Shown here: positions 35,373 through 43,384 of the stretch, piece by piece
Layout: each line of letters begins with the position of its first letter
Position numbering within the stretch: the first letter of the stretch is position 1
NCBI GenBank assembly: GCA_030524455.1
Contig: JAUNGT010000020.1
Coordinates: 1-49,001, forward strand
Direction of reading: 5' to 3'
Source of the DNA: Eubacteriales bacterium
GTDB taxonomy: Bacteria; Bacillota; Clostridia; Lachnospirales; Lachnospiraceae
Length of the DNA stretch: 49,001 bases
The notes under the pieces: generated by a model
What the model was told of the DNA's origin: nothing
The model's input: only the letters and a program-made list of their open reading frames with translations
Databases searched by the model: none
Position numbers and translations under genes: made by a program

Positions 35373-35389
35373 GCGTTTTTTTCGGGTAT
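35347..35389. repeat. 16-bp perfect inverted repeat over the S10 promoter
   Basis: ATACCCGAAAAAAACG (35347-35362) and its exact complement (35374-35389) are separated by 11 bases that include most of the -35 box. It may be a terminator for the CBM9-like gene (35426-36040), for plus-strand transcripts (a T-run follows at about 35394), or a DNA/RNA regulatory site. Confidence 0.7.
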
Positions 35390-35425
35390 TACAGTTTTTT
35401 TCCTGTATTTTATTCCGTACAATCC

Positions 35426-36040
35426 TCAGACGATTTTGGCCTTGGCAAAAAACACCGGAAGATGGAAGTTGGGCTTCTCATTCTCAATCGGGGCAAAGGC
35501 GGCGTAATGCTCGATATCCGGGCTTTCCGCTATTTTGTAGAAATTGCAGTAAAATTCTGCGCCCCTTCCCAGGGCTGCGCCTGCCTCCTGGTTCACATAT
35601 TCCTCCGGGATCAGCCAGGTCAGAATCCACCGGTCGTCCAGAAGCTGCGCCCGGCAGCCGCACTGCTCCAGGTATTTTTCCGGCATGGGCCTGCGGCCCT
35701 TCCTGCCCTTGCCGTAGGCCGCGTAGAGCGCGCCGTTTCCGTTGGCTTCAAAATTTAAATACATCACGTCGTTGGTCAGCGGCTCTCCCTTCTCCGGAAA
35801 CGCCAAAAACACTTCCATGGCGCTGTCTTTGCACACCATATCCATATAATTATGGAAGATTCTCCTGGGATCGCTTTCCTCGCAGACAAGCTTCACATAG
35901 AGCCCCTGTCCCGGAAGATATCCCATCCAGCCCCAGGCTCTGGGCTTTCTTAAGCAGTTCCACATAAAATGACTGATTTCAAAGCGGTCCGCGCTCTCAA
36001 TCTCCTCCCGGGAGGCGATCGTCTTTACCTGATATTCCAT
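35426..36040 (-). CDS. carbohydrate-binding family 9-like protein
   Basis: 204 residues. The start at 36040 follows GGAGGGAAAACAT; an upstream TTG reading overlaps the binding site itself. Family-like blocks: GLYVKLVCEESDPRRIFHNY, MDMVCKDSAMEVFLAFPEKG, EPLTNDVMYLNFEANGNGAL and the C-terminal FYCNFYKIAESPDIEHYAAF, APIENEKPNFHLPVFF. This is the CBM9-like beta-sandwich seen as a stand-alone protein in Bacteroidetes and Firmicutes. No signal peptide, so it should be cytoplasmic. The ligand is unknown. It sits between the S10 promoter and the chromate transporter genes. Confidence 0.75.
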   Translation of the reverse strand: MEYQVKTIASREEIESADRFEISHFMWNCLRKPRAWGWMGYLPGQGLYVKLVCEESDPRRIFHNYMDMVCKDSAMEVFLAFPEKGEPLTNDVMYLNFEANGNGALYAAYGKGRKGRRPMPEKYLEQCGCRAQLLDDRWILTWLIPEEYVNQEAGAALGRGAEFYCNFYKIAESPDIEHYAAFAPIENEKPNFHLPVFFAKAKIV

Positions 36041-36085
36041 ATGTTTTCCCTCCAAAATTTACCCGTTCAAAATAACCTTAACACA

Positions 36086-36655
36086 CTATCCCAGCAAAAG
36101 CAACGCCCCCTGTACGGCGAGCTTGGCGACGCCGCTGGCCGTCATCACCAGGATCGGATTCATATTCTTTTTTTTGAGCAAATAGACCGCCGCGATAAAA
36201 ATCAGGATCGAGTCGGGTTTTATCGTCTGCAGCGCGATCCGGCCGTCCTGCCAGAAGGCTGTGATCATGATGGAAACGCCCGCCGCCGCAATCATGGCCA
36301 CCACCGCCGGGCGCAGCGTATCCAGCACGCCCTGCAAAAGGCTCAGCTTCCGATAGCGCAGATACAGCCAGGCCAGCAGCGTCACCAGCACGCAGGAGGG
36401 CAGGATACAGCCCAGCGTGGCCGCCGCCGCGCCCCCAAAGCCCGCCAGGCGCGTTCCCACGAAGGTGGCCGAATTGACCGCGATCGGCCCCGGCGTCATC
36501 TGCGAAATGGTAATCAGGTCGGTAAACTCCGACTGGGTCAGCCACTGGTGCCCTGTCACCACCTGCCCCTGAATCAGCGGCAGCGCCGCATAGCCGCCGC
36601 CGAAGCTGAACATACCGATCTGCAGAAAGCTCAAAAACAGCTGCCAGTAAATCAT
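36086..36655 (-). CDS. chromate transporter, second half (CHR domain)
   Basis: 189 residues with hydrophobic segments and the CHR signature MFSFGGGYAALPLIQGQVVT, DLITISQMTPGPIAVNSATF, VGTRLAGFGGAAAATLGCIL. It is a short single-domain member; such halves work as pairs. Its start overlaps the partner gene by four bases. The family moves chromate (and perhaps sulfate-like anions) across the membrane; the natural substrate in a gut anaerobe is uncertain. Confidence 0.9.
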   Translation of the reverse strand: MIYWQLFLSFLQIGMFSFGGGYAALPLIQGQVVTGHQWLTQSEFTDLITISQMTPGPIAVNSATFVGTRLAGFGGAAAATLGCILPSCVLVTLLAWLYLRYRKLSLLQGVLDTLRPAVVAMIAAAGVSIMITAFWQDGRIALQTIKPDSILIFIAAVYLLKKKNMNPILVMTASGVAKLAVQGALLLLG

Positions 36656-37218
36656 GCCCTTTCCCTCCTCATCTTCACCAGCGTCCGCACCGCTCCCAGC
36701 AGAATGCAGACGATCACCACATACACCACGTTGACCTCAAAGACGCTCACCGCCAGAAAGGCGGCCGCCATGATCGTCAGGGAAAGTTTGTTCTTCCCTG
36801 CAACGATCCCGCTTCCCATGTCGTACACTACCGCTGCGATCACCGCCGCCACGCCGGACTGCATCCCGTCCAGCACCGTCTTGACAATAAAATTGGAGGC
36901 AAAGGCGCTGTAAAAAAAGGAAATCACCGAAATGATTACAAAGGGCGGAATGATCGTGCCCAGAATGGCCGCCAGCGTCCCCAAAAGTCCGGCCAGCTTA
37001 TAGCCCACCACAATCGCCCCGTTCACCGCGATCGCTCCCGGCGCGGACTGCGCAATCGCCACCAGGTCCAGCATCTCGTTCTCGTCAATCCAGTGATACT
37101 GATCCACAAACTTCTTTTTCATCAGCGTCACGATCACATAGCCGCCGCCGAAAGTGAAGGCACTTAAATATAAGGTAGAAACAAAAATTTTGAAAATCCT
37201 TTTCCAGGTTTCCCGCAT
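36652..37218 (-). CDS. chromate transporter, first half (CHR domain)
   Basis: 188 residues from ATG 37218, nine bases after AGGAGG; the ATG at 37227 is too close to that site. CHR signature LYLSAFTFGGGYVIVTLMKK, DLVAIAQSAPGAIAVNGAIV, VGYKLAGLLGTLAAILGTII. It resembles the second half (FGGGY and PG-IAVN motifs) but the two are distinct, as in other heterodimeric short-chain chromate transporters. A divergent LysR gene starts about 115 bases away and is likely its regulator. Confidence 0.9.
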   Translation of the reverse strand: MRETWKRIFKIFVSTLYLSAFTFGGGYVIVTLMKKKFVDQYHWIDENEMLDLVAIAQSAPGAIAVNGAIVVGYKLAGLLGTLAAILGTIIPPFVIISVISFFYSAFASNFIVKTVLDGMQSGVAAVIAAVVYDMGSGIVAGKNKLSLTIMAAAFLAVSVFEVNVVYVVIVCILLGAVRTLVKMRRERA

Positions 37219-37289
37219 TTCATCCATCCTCCTTCTGGTTCTCTCTCCTAAGAGAATATCCCTTCTTGATGCATAAGTAAAATAGTATT

Positions 37290-37308
37290 ATTATATAAAA
37301 TATATAAT
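37290..37308. promoter_or_regulatory. AT-rich inverted repeat in the chr-LysR divergent region
   Basis: ATTATATA and TATATAAT flank three A bases, 26 bases before the LysR ATG. Position and symmetry fit an operator, but AT-rich DNA gives such repeats easily. Confidence 0.35.
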
Positions 37309-37333
37309 ATTTTCATTATGAAAGGAATCTGCC

Positions 37334-38227
37334 ATGACGCTTCGCCATATGAATATTTTCGTCGCGGTCTACCAGAACCGCAGCATCACCCGCGCCGCCA
37401 GAGAGCTGCACCTCGCGCAGCCCTCCGTGAGCCTGGCGATCCGGGAGCTGGAAGAATTTTATAAAATCCGCCTGTTCGACCGCATTTCCCGGCGGATTTA
37501 TCCGACGGAAAGCGGTCACCGTTTCTACGAGTATGCCCTCCACATCGTCTCCCTCTTTGACGAGCTGGAGACCGGTATCCCCAACTGGGAGGCTGCCGCA
37601 TCCCTGCGCGTCGGCTCCAGCATCACCCTGGGCAACTGTCTGCTGCCCTCCCTGGTGCGCCGCTTTCGGGACTCCCACCCCGGGGTCCGCGTCCGGGTCA
37701 GTATCCGCAACACGGAAACCATCGAACAGCAGGTGCTGGATAACCAGGTGGATTTCGCGCTGGTGGAGGGCAGCGTGACCCATCCGGAGCTGCTCGCGGA
37801 GGCCTTTTTCAACGACCGTCTCTGCCTGGTGGCCTCCCCCTCCCATCCGCTCGCCGCCCTTCCCCGGATCACCCTTCCGATGGCGGCGCAGTACGATCTG
37901 CTCCTCCGGGAGCCCGGCAGCGCCGGGCGGGAAATCGCGGAAAGCCTGTTTTACGCCCGGGAGCTTCCCCTCTCCCCGGCCTGGGAAAGCGTCAGCAACC
38001 AGGCGCTCATCCGCGCCGCCAGGGAAGGGCTCGGGATCGCTATCCTTCCCTGGCTTTTGGTAAACGAGGAGATACAGCGCGGCCGGCTTGCCGAGCTTTC
38101 GCTGTCAGAGCCCATGCTGCAGCGCAGCCTTTTCCTGATCCGCCACCGCAACAAATACCTGCCCCAGCCCGCCCTGGAGTTCATGGAACTAATCCGCCAG
38201 TTCAGCCATGCGGAAGGGAAGGTCTGA
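37334..38227 (+). CDS. LysR-family transcriptional regulator
   Basis: 297 residues. Helix-turn-helix at residues about 15-45: SITRAARELHLAQPSVSLAI, followed by RELEEFYKIRLFDRISRRIY. The C-terminal ligand-binding domain starts at about residue 90 (LRVGSSITLGNCLLPSLVRR; LCLVASPSHPLAALPRITL). AAAGGAATCTGCC precedes the ATG. It is divergent from the two chromate transporter genes and probably controls them. Confidence 0.93.
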   Translation: MTLRHMNIFVAVYQNRSITRAARELHLAQPSVSLAIRELEEFYKIRLFDRISRRIYPTESGHRFYEYALHIVSLFDELETGIPNWEAAASLRVGSSITLGNCLLPSLVRRFRDSHPGVRVRVSIRNTETIEQQVLDNQVDFALVEGSVTHPELLAEAFFNDRLCLVASPSHPLAALPRITLPMAAQYDLLLREPGSAGREIAESLFYARELPLSPAWESVSNQALIRAAREGLGIAILPWLLVNEEIQRGRLAELSLSEPMLQRSLFLIRHRNKYLPQPALEFMELIRQFSHAEGKV

Positions 38228-38229
38228 GG

Positions 38230-38258
38230 TTGCTTTTCAGAACAGATTCCTGTATAGT
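38230..38258 (+). promoter_or_regulatory. promoter of the methyltransferase gene
   Basis: TTGCTT (38230-38235) and TATAGT (38253-38258) with 17 bases between, 67 bases before the ATG. Confidence 0.5.
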
Positions 38259-38324
38259 TGATATCAGTAAGCTTAGCCCGCGCCGCCCGAAAAGACGCGG
38301 GACAGGAAGGATAAGGACGACAAT

Positions 38325-39185
38325 ATGTGGATTGCAAATAACTGGAAAGATTACGAAGTGCTGGACACCTCCGGCGGAGAAAAGCTGGAGCGCTGGGGCG
38401 ATTATCTGCTGGTGCGCCCGGACCCTCAGGTGATCTGGGACACGCCCCGCAAAAACCCCGGATGGAGCCGGAAAAACGGCCATTACCACCGCAGCAGCAA
38501 GGGCGGCGGGGAGTGGGAATTTTTCCAGCTGCCCAAAGAGTGGAGTATTCACTACCGGGAGCTTACCTTCCGGCTCAAGCCTTTCAGCTTCAAGCACACG
38601 GGCCTTTTCCCGGAGCAGGCCGCCAACTGGGACTGGTTTGGCGGGCTGATTCAAAATGCCGGCCGTCCCTTAAAGGTGCTCAACCTGTTCGCCTACACCG
38701 GCGGCGCCACCCTCTCCGCCGCCAGGGCCGGCGCCAGAGTCACCCATGTGGATGCCTCCAAGGGCATGGTCACCTGGGCCAGAGAAAACGCTGCCGCTTC
38801 CGGTCTCTCCGAAGCGCCCATCCGCTGGCTGGTGGATGACTGCGTGAAGTTTGTGGAACGGGAAATCCGCAGGGGCAGCCGCTACGACGGCATCATCATG
38901 GATCCGCCCTCCTACGGCCGCGGCCCCAAGGGGGAAATCTGGAAAATCGAGGAAAGTATTTATCCGTTCCTGGAGCTGACGGCACAGATCCTTTCCGATG
39001 ACCCGGTGTTTTTTCTGATCAACTCCTACACCACCGGCCTGCAGCCCGCGGTGCTCAGCTACATGATGAACACCGTCATCACCAAAAAATTCGGCGGCCA
39101 TGTGGACGCCCAGGAAATCGGCCTTCCGGTAACCGACAGCGGACTGATCCTCCCCTGCGGCGCTTCCGGCCGCTGGAGCCGCTAA
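38325..39185 (+). CDS. class I SAM-dependent (rRNA) methyltransferase
   Basis: 286 residues related to RlmI/YccW-type 23S rRNA cytosine methyltransferases. SAM-site motif LKVLNLFAYTGGATLSAARA, then GARVTHVDASKGMVTWAREN, the catalytic DPPSYGRGPKGEIWKIEESI, and a conserved C-terminal strand. The N-terminal PUA domain of RlmI is absent, so it is a short form; substrate probably rRNA but not proven. AGGAAGGATAAGG precedes the ATG. Confidence 0.88.
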   Translation: MWIANNWKDYEVLDTSGGEKLERWGDYLLVRPDPQVIWDTPRKNPGWSRKNGHYHRSSKGGGEWEFFQLPKEWSIHYRELTFRLKPFSFKHTGLFPEQAANWDWFGGLIQNAGRPLKVLNLFAYTGGATLSAARAGARVTHVDASKGMVTWARENAAASGLSEAPIRWLVDDCVKFVEREIRRGSRYDGIIMDPPSYGRGPKGEIWKIEESIYPFLELTAQILSDDPVFFLINSYTTGLQPAVLSYMMNTVITKKFGGHVDAQEIGLPVTDSGLILPCGASGRWSR

Positions 39186-39228
39186 AGCCTGTCTCAAATC
39201 CGCTCCGGCGCGCTTCAGACACGCTTAA

Positions 39229-39248
39229 AGCGTGCTTTAAAGCACGCT
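39229..39248. repeat. 20-bp perfect palindrome between convergent genes
   Basis: AGCGTGCTTTAAAGCACGCT is an exact palindrome between the methyltransferase and DUF2752 genes. Without a loop or T-run it is a poor terminator as RNA, but a smaller stem could still form. Confidence 0.6.
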
Positions 39249-39255
39249 CCCGGAA

Positions 39256-39768
39256 TCAGAAAAGACTCCCGAGAAGCTTTGTCAGAAGGGCGCGGTAGCC
39301 GGGGATGAGCCGCTCCAGGATGCTTCCCGGCGTATAGCAGATCGGAGGCTGTCCCGGAAAAAAGCGATACATCCGGTACACATATACCGCCGCCATCGCC
39401 ACCACGATCGCCCCGGCGGCATACATCAGCGCCCCCGCCCGCTTTCCCCGCCAGTACCGTTGTATCGCAAAAGCAAGCGCCCACAACAGCCACGCGGGGG
39501 CCAGCGGATTCATCCGGATACTTTGTGCAAACCGGCCCGTCAGAAAAAGCGCCACCGCCCGCGTCATGCCGCAGCCCGGGCAGGGCAGCCCCGCCACAAT
39601 GACGGAAGGGCAAAAGGCGTGAAACAAAAGCTGTGCCATCCCATCGTACAGCAAAAACGCTGCGCCAAAGCCCCAATAAGCCTTCCCGTCCTGTCTCAGC
39701 CTTCCGGCGGCTCTGCGCGCCCGCTCCCGCACCGTCCCGTTTTCCGATGCGCCTGCTTTTTCTCTCAT
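39256..39768 (-). CDS. DUF2752 membrane protein
   Basis: 170 residues starting at ATG 39768, which overlaps the stop of the FNR-like regulator by four bases. The family motif CPGCGMTRAVALFLTGRFAQ is present, between segments FGAAFLLYDGMAQLLFHAF, MNPLAPAWLLWALAFAIQRY and AGALMYAAGAIVVAMAAVYV. The family is widespread and of unknown function; the Cys pair may bind a metal. Coupling to the regulator suggests they share a task. Confidence 0.85.
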   Translation of the reverse strand: MREKAGASENGTVRERARRAAGRLRQDGKAYWGFGAAFLLYDGMAQLLFHAFCPSVIVAGLPCPGCGMTRAVALFLTGRFAQSIRMNPLAPAWLLWALAFAIQRYWRGKRAGALMYAAGAIVVAMAAVYVYRMYRFFPGQPPICYTPGSILERLIPGYRALLTKLLGSLF

Positions 39769-40421
39769 CCTGCGCCTCCCTCCGGGACCTTTCCGGAAAC
39801 GATCTGAGCCCAGAGCCTGCGCCCCTGCGTCCGCAGGATTCCCTCCTCTCTCAGCCTTCCCAGCTCCCGCATCATGGCGCTTCTGTCCACCGCCAGATAA
39901 TCCGCACAGTCCGTGTAGGAGAAGGGCAGGATAAAGCTGTCGCCCCCTTTCTGCCGCTGCAGATATCCGAAATAGGTCAGCAGCTTCTGCCGCAGCGTCC
40001 TCTGTCCCAAAATGTCCGTGTGCATCATCGCCCGCCGCTGCGCCGCCGTCAGGATTTCCTCCAGCAGGGCAGCCCTCCTCTCGTGGGCGCGGTAGTGGAG
40101 CATCAGCTTGCGGTCGTCCACAAATGCCGCCCGGCACCTTGCGCGGGAAATCACATAGCAGACCCCTCCCGTCTCCGGAAAGCATTTTCGGGCAAAGCTC
40201 TCTCCGGGCTCATAATAATCCAGGATGCGCCGCTGCCCCTCCCGGTTCATGCTCTCCAAAAAAGCGGTCCCCTCCAGAAGGATCCCTACCTGATCCGTTC
40301 CGTCATTTTGATCCATCAGGATCTGGCGCTTCCCGAATTCCCGGATAACGATCAGTCCCGCCCGGCTCATACTCTCTTCCTGTTCTTTTGTCAATCCCCA
40401 AAAGCCGATAAATTGTCCCAT
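39765..40421 (-). CDS. CRP/FNR-family transcriptional regulator
   Basis: 218 residues. Cyclic nucleotide-binding-like N-terminal domain: FGKRQILMDQNDGTDQVGIL, LEGTAFLESMNREGQRRILD, YYEPGESFARKCF. C-terminal winged helix: YTDCADYLAVDRSAMMRELG followed by RLREEGILRTQGRRLW. The classic FNR four-Cys cluster is not seen, so the signal is probably not O2 through a 4Fe-4S cluster. It is divergent from nrdD and co-translated with DUF2752. Confidence 0.88.
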   Translation of the reverse strand: MGQFIGFWGLTKEQEESMSRAGLIVIREFGKRQILMDQNDGTDQVGILLEGTAFLESMNREGQRRILDYYEPGESFARKCFPETGGVCYVISRARCRAAFVDDRKLMLHYRAHERRAALLEEILTAAQRRAMMHTDILGQRTLRQKLLTYFGYLQRQKGGDSFILPFSYTDCADYLAVDRSAMMRELGRLREEGILRTQGRRLWAQIVSGKVPEGGAG

Positions 40422-40427
40422 ATTTTC

Positions 40428-40473
40428 ACACCATCATGTATGTCATTTTTGTGCAAACCACTATATTTTGTAT
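40428..40473 (+). promoter_or_regulatory. NrdR-like boxes with promoter for nrdD
   Basis: CCACTATATTTTGTAT (40458-40473) matches the NrdR box consensus ACACWATATATWGTGT at 13 of 16 positions. A weaker copy, ACACCATCATGTATGT (40428-40443, 10 of 16), lies 30 bases upstream, about three helical turns, the usual spacing. A promoter TTGTGC (40449-40454) and TATTAT (40471-40476), 16 apart, overlaps the better box. Confidence 0.55.
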
Positions 40474-40523
40474 TATATCCCATTGTTGTTGCCTGCGCAA
40501 CCATTTTTATCCGCAGGCGGAGA

Positions 40524-40529
40524 TATAAT
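40524..40529 (+). promoter_or_regulatory. possible second -10 box before nrdD
   Basis: TATAAT at 40524-40529 is 64 bases before the nrdD ATG, without a good -35 box 17 bases upstream. Confidence 0.3.
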
Positions 40530-40592
40530 AAAATCCATCGCAGCCGGACCGGTCCGGCATCACTCAGGTTTCAAAACGGAAAGGGGATTCCC

Positions 40593-42752
40593 ATGAAAAT
40601 TATTAAAAGGAATGGTTCCGAGGTTAACTTTGACCTCGAGAAGATTATAGCAGCAGTCACCAAGGCAAACAATTCCTCCGACACAAGCCGGCTGTCGCCG
40701 GAGCAGATCCACGACATCGCCGACTATGTGGAGTACAAGTGCCGCAAGATGGGCCGCGCCGTATCCGTGGAGGAGATTCAGGATATGGTGGAGAACCAGA
40801 TCATGTCCACCGGCGCCTTCGACCTGGCAAAGCGCTATGTGCGCTACCGCTATCAGCGCACGCTGGTGCGCAAGTCCAACACCACGGACAACCGCATCCT
40901 GTCGCTGATCGAGTGCAACAACGAGGAGGTCAAGCAGGAAAACTCCAACAAAAATCCGACCGTCAACAGCGTGCAGCGCGATTACATGGCCGGGGAGGTC
41001 AGCCGCGATTTAACCCAGCGTCTGCTTCTGCCCCCCGACATCGTGGAGGCTGACAAAAACGGGCTGATCCACTTCCATGACTCCGACTATTTTGCGCAGC
41101 ATATGCACAACTGCGATCTGGTGAACCTGGAGGATATGCTGCAGAACGGCACGGTGATCAGCGAGACCTTCATCGAGAAGCCCCACAGCTTCTCCACCGC
41201 CTGCAACATTGCCACTCAGATCATCGCCCAGGTGGCCAGCAACCAGTACGGCGGCCAGAGCATCAGCCTGGCGCACCTGGCTCCCTTTGTCCAGGTATCC
41301 CGCGACAAGATCCGCACCGAGGTTCTGGATGAAATCCGCGTCCTGGGCGCAGAGCCCAACGAGGAGCATATCAACCGGATCGTGGAGCAGCGCCTGCACC
41401 GCGAGATCACCAAGGGCGTGCAGACCATCCAGTATCAGATTATCACACTGATGACGACCAACGGCCAGGCCCCCTTCCTGACGGTATTCATGTATCTGAA
41501 CGAGGCCAAGAGCGAGCAGGAAAAGAAGGATCTTGCGCTGATCATCGAAGAGACCTTAAAGCAGCGTTACCAGGGCGTCAAGAACGAAGCCGGCGTCTGG
41601 ATCACTCCCGCCTTCCCCAAGCTGATCTATGTGCTGGAGGAGGACAATGTATCCGAGGGGACCGAATATTTTTACCTGACCCAGCTTGCCGCCAAGTGCA
41701 CCGCCAGACGGCTGGTTCCCGACTATATTTCTGAGAAGAAGATGAAGGAGCTAAAGGAGGGCAACTGCTTCCCCGTCATGGGCTGCCGCAGCGCCTTAAG
41801 TCCCTGGAAGGATGAAAATGGCAATTACAAGTTTTACGGCCGTTTCAACCAGGGCGTCGTCACCATCAACCTGGTGGATGTGGCCCTCTCCTCCGGCGGG
41901 GACATGGAGAAATTCTGGAAGGTCTTCGACGAGCGGCTGGAGCTGTGCTACCGCGCCCTCATGTACCGCCACAACCGTCTGAAGGGCACGCTCTCCGACG
42001 CTGCCCCGATTTTGTGGCAGTACGGCGCGCTGGCCCGCCTGAAAAAAGGCGAGACCATCGACAAGCTGCTCTACGGCGGCTACTCCACCATCTCCTTAGG
42101 CTACGCCGGCCTGTACGAGTGCGTGAAATATATGACCGGAAAATCCCACACCGATCCGGAGGCCACTCCCTTTGCGCTGCAGGTGATGCAGTACATGAAC
42201 GATACCTGCGCAAAGTGGAAGGAGCAGACCAACATCGGCTTCTCCATCTACGGCTCCCCGATCGAAAGCACGACCTACAAGTTTGCCAAATGCCTGCAGA
42301 AGCGCTTCGGCGTCGTCGAGGGCGTGACGGACAAAAGCTATATCACCAACAGCTACCATGTGCATGTGAGCGAGCCCATCGACGCCTTTGCCAAGCTGAA
42401 ATTTGAGTCCCAGTTCCAGGCGCTCTCCACCGGCGGCGCAATCAGCTATGTGGAGGTGCCGGACATGCAGAACAATATCCCCGCCGTGCTCCAGGTGATG
42501 CGTTTTATCTACGACAACATCATGTATGCGGAGCTGAACACCAAGAGCGACTACTGCCAGGAGTGCGGCTTCTCCGGAGAGATCCGCATCATCGAGGACG
42601 AGCACAAAAAGCTGGTGTGGGAGTGCCCCAAGTGCGGCTGCCGGGATCAGAACAAATTAAACGTGGCACGGCGGACCTGCGGCTACATCGGCACGCAGTT
42701 CTGGAACCAGGGCCGCACGCAGGAAATTAAAGAGAGGGTGCTTCATCTGTAA
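40593..42752 (+). CDS. nrdD: anaerobic ribonucleoside-triphosphate reductase
   Basis: 719 residues. The start at 40593 (MKIIKRNGSEVNFDLEKIIA) follows GGGG; the open frame upstream is not coding. The ATP-cone domain is at residues 1-90. Glycyl radical enzyme body: HDSDYFAQHMHNCDLVNLED, NGQAPFLTVFMYLNEAKSEQ, KEGNCFPVMGCRSALSPWKD. Zinc site CQECGFSGEIR and CPKCGCRD, then the glycyl radical motif RRTCGYIGTQFWNQGR. It reduces ribonucleotides to deoxyribonucleotides under anaerobic conditions. nrdG overlaps its stop. Confidence 0.97.
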   Translation: MKIIKRNGSEVNFDLEKIIAAVTKANNSSDTSRLSPEQIHDIADYVEYKCRKMGRAVSVEEIQDMVENQIMSTGAFDLAKRYVRYRYQRTLVRKSNTTDNRILSLIECNNEEVKQENSNKNPTVNSVQRDYMAGEVSRDLTQRLLLPPDIVEADKNGLIHFHDSDYFAQHMHNCDLVNLEDMLQNGTVISETFIEKPHSFSTACNIATQIIAQVASNQYGGQSISLAHLAPFVQVSRDKIRTEVLDEIRVLGAEPNEEHINRIVEQRLHREITKGVQTIQYQIITLMTTNGQAPFLTVFMYLNEAKSEQEKKDLALIIEETLKQRYQGVKNEAGVWITPAFPKLIYVLEEDNVSEGTEYFYLTQLAAKCTARRLVPDYISEKKMKELKEGNCFPVMGCRSALSPWKDENGNYKFYGRFNQGVVTINLVDVALSSGGDMEKFWKVFDERLELCYRALMYRHNRLKGTLSDAAPILWQYGALARLKKGETIDKLLYGGYSTISLGYAGLYECVKYMTGKSHTDPEATPFALQVMQYMNDTCAKWKEQTNIGFSIYGSPIESTTYKFAKCLQKRFGVVEGVTDKSYITNSYHVHVSEPIDAFAKLKFESQFQALSTGGAISYVEVPDMQNNIPAVLQVMRFIYDNIMYAELNTKSDYCQECGFSGEIRIIEDEHKKLVWECPKCGCRDQNKLNVARRTCGYIGTQFWNQGRTQEIKERVLHL

Positions 42753-43294
42753 TGAATTACGGCGAGATCAAACAATGCGACATAGCCAACGGCGAGGGCG
42801 TCCGGATTACCCTTTTTGTATCCGGCTGCACCCATCACTGCAAAAACTGCTTCAATCCCGAAACATGGGATTTTTCCTACGGCAAACCATTCACCCCTGA
42901 AACGGAAGAACAGCTTCTCTCCCTTTTGGAACCCGGCTTCATTGACGGGTTCACCCTTCTGGGAGGGGAGCCCTTTGAGCCCGACAACCAGCGGGCTCTT
43001 CTTCCCTTTCTCCGCAGGGTCCGCGCCCGCTTCCCGCACAAAAATATCTGGTGCTACACCGGCTACACGCTGGAGAGCGACCTTCTCTCCGAAAGCCGTG
43101 CGCGCTGCGAATGTACGGATGAAATGCTCTCCTGCCTGGATGTGCTGGTGGACGGGGAATTTGTGGAGGCGCTGAAAAATATCAGCCTCCCCTTCCGGGG
43201 CTCCGAGAACCAGCGCATCATCGACATACCCGCCACCCTGTCCCAGGGAAAAACGGTCTGTCATGCCCTGATGAGTGAAAATATCCGTATATGA
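42752..43294 (+). CDS. nrdG: anaerobic ribonucleotide reductase activating protein
   Basis: 180 residues. Radical SAM cluster in SGCTHHCKNCFNPETWDFSY (CxxxCxxC), GGEPFEPDNQRALLPFLRRV and WCYTGYTLESDL. It makes the glycyl radical on NrdD using SAM. It starts inside the nrdD stop codon (TAATG). The usual partner and order. Confidence 0.96.
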   Translation: MNYGEIKQCDIANGEGVRITLFVSGCTHHCKNCFNPETWDFSYGKPFTPETEEQLLSLLEPGFIDGFTLLGGEPFEPDNQRALLPFLRRVRARFPHKNIWCYTGYTLESDLLSESRARCECTDEMLSCLDVLVDGEFVEALKNISLPFRGSENQRIIDIPATLSQGKTVCHALMSENIRI

Positions 43295-43332
43295 CTAATC
43301 TGTAAAAGATCTGTGAATCCAACGTTTTCCTA

Positions 43333-43360
43333 TTGCTTTTCTGTTTTTCAGCGATATACT
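43333..43360 (+). promoter_or_regulatory. promoter of the HD-domain gene
   Basis: TTGCTT (43333-43338) and TATACT (43355-43360) with a 16-base spacer, 24 bases before the ATG. Confidence 0.5.
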
Positions 43361-43384
43361 GGAATTAGAAAGGATGTGATGCCA

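Noticed and set aside
39633..40592. Upstream extension of nrdD to 1039 residues
   Set aside because: The extension is antisense to the FNR-like and DUF2752 genes; NrdD normally starts with the ATP cone at 40593.
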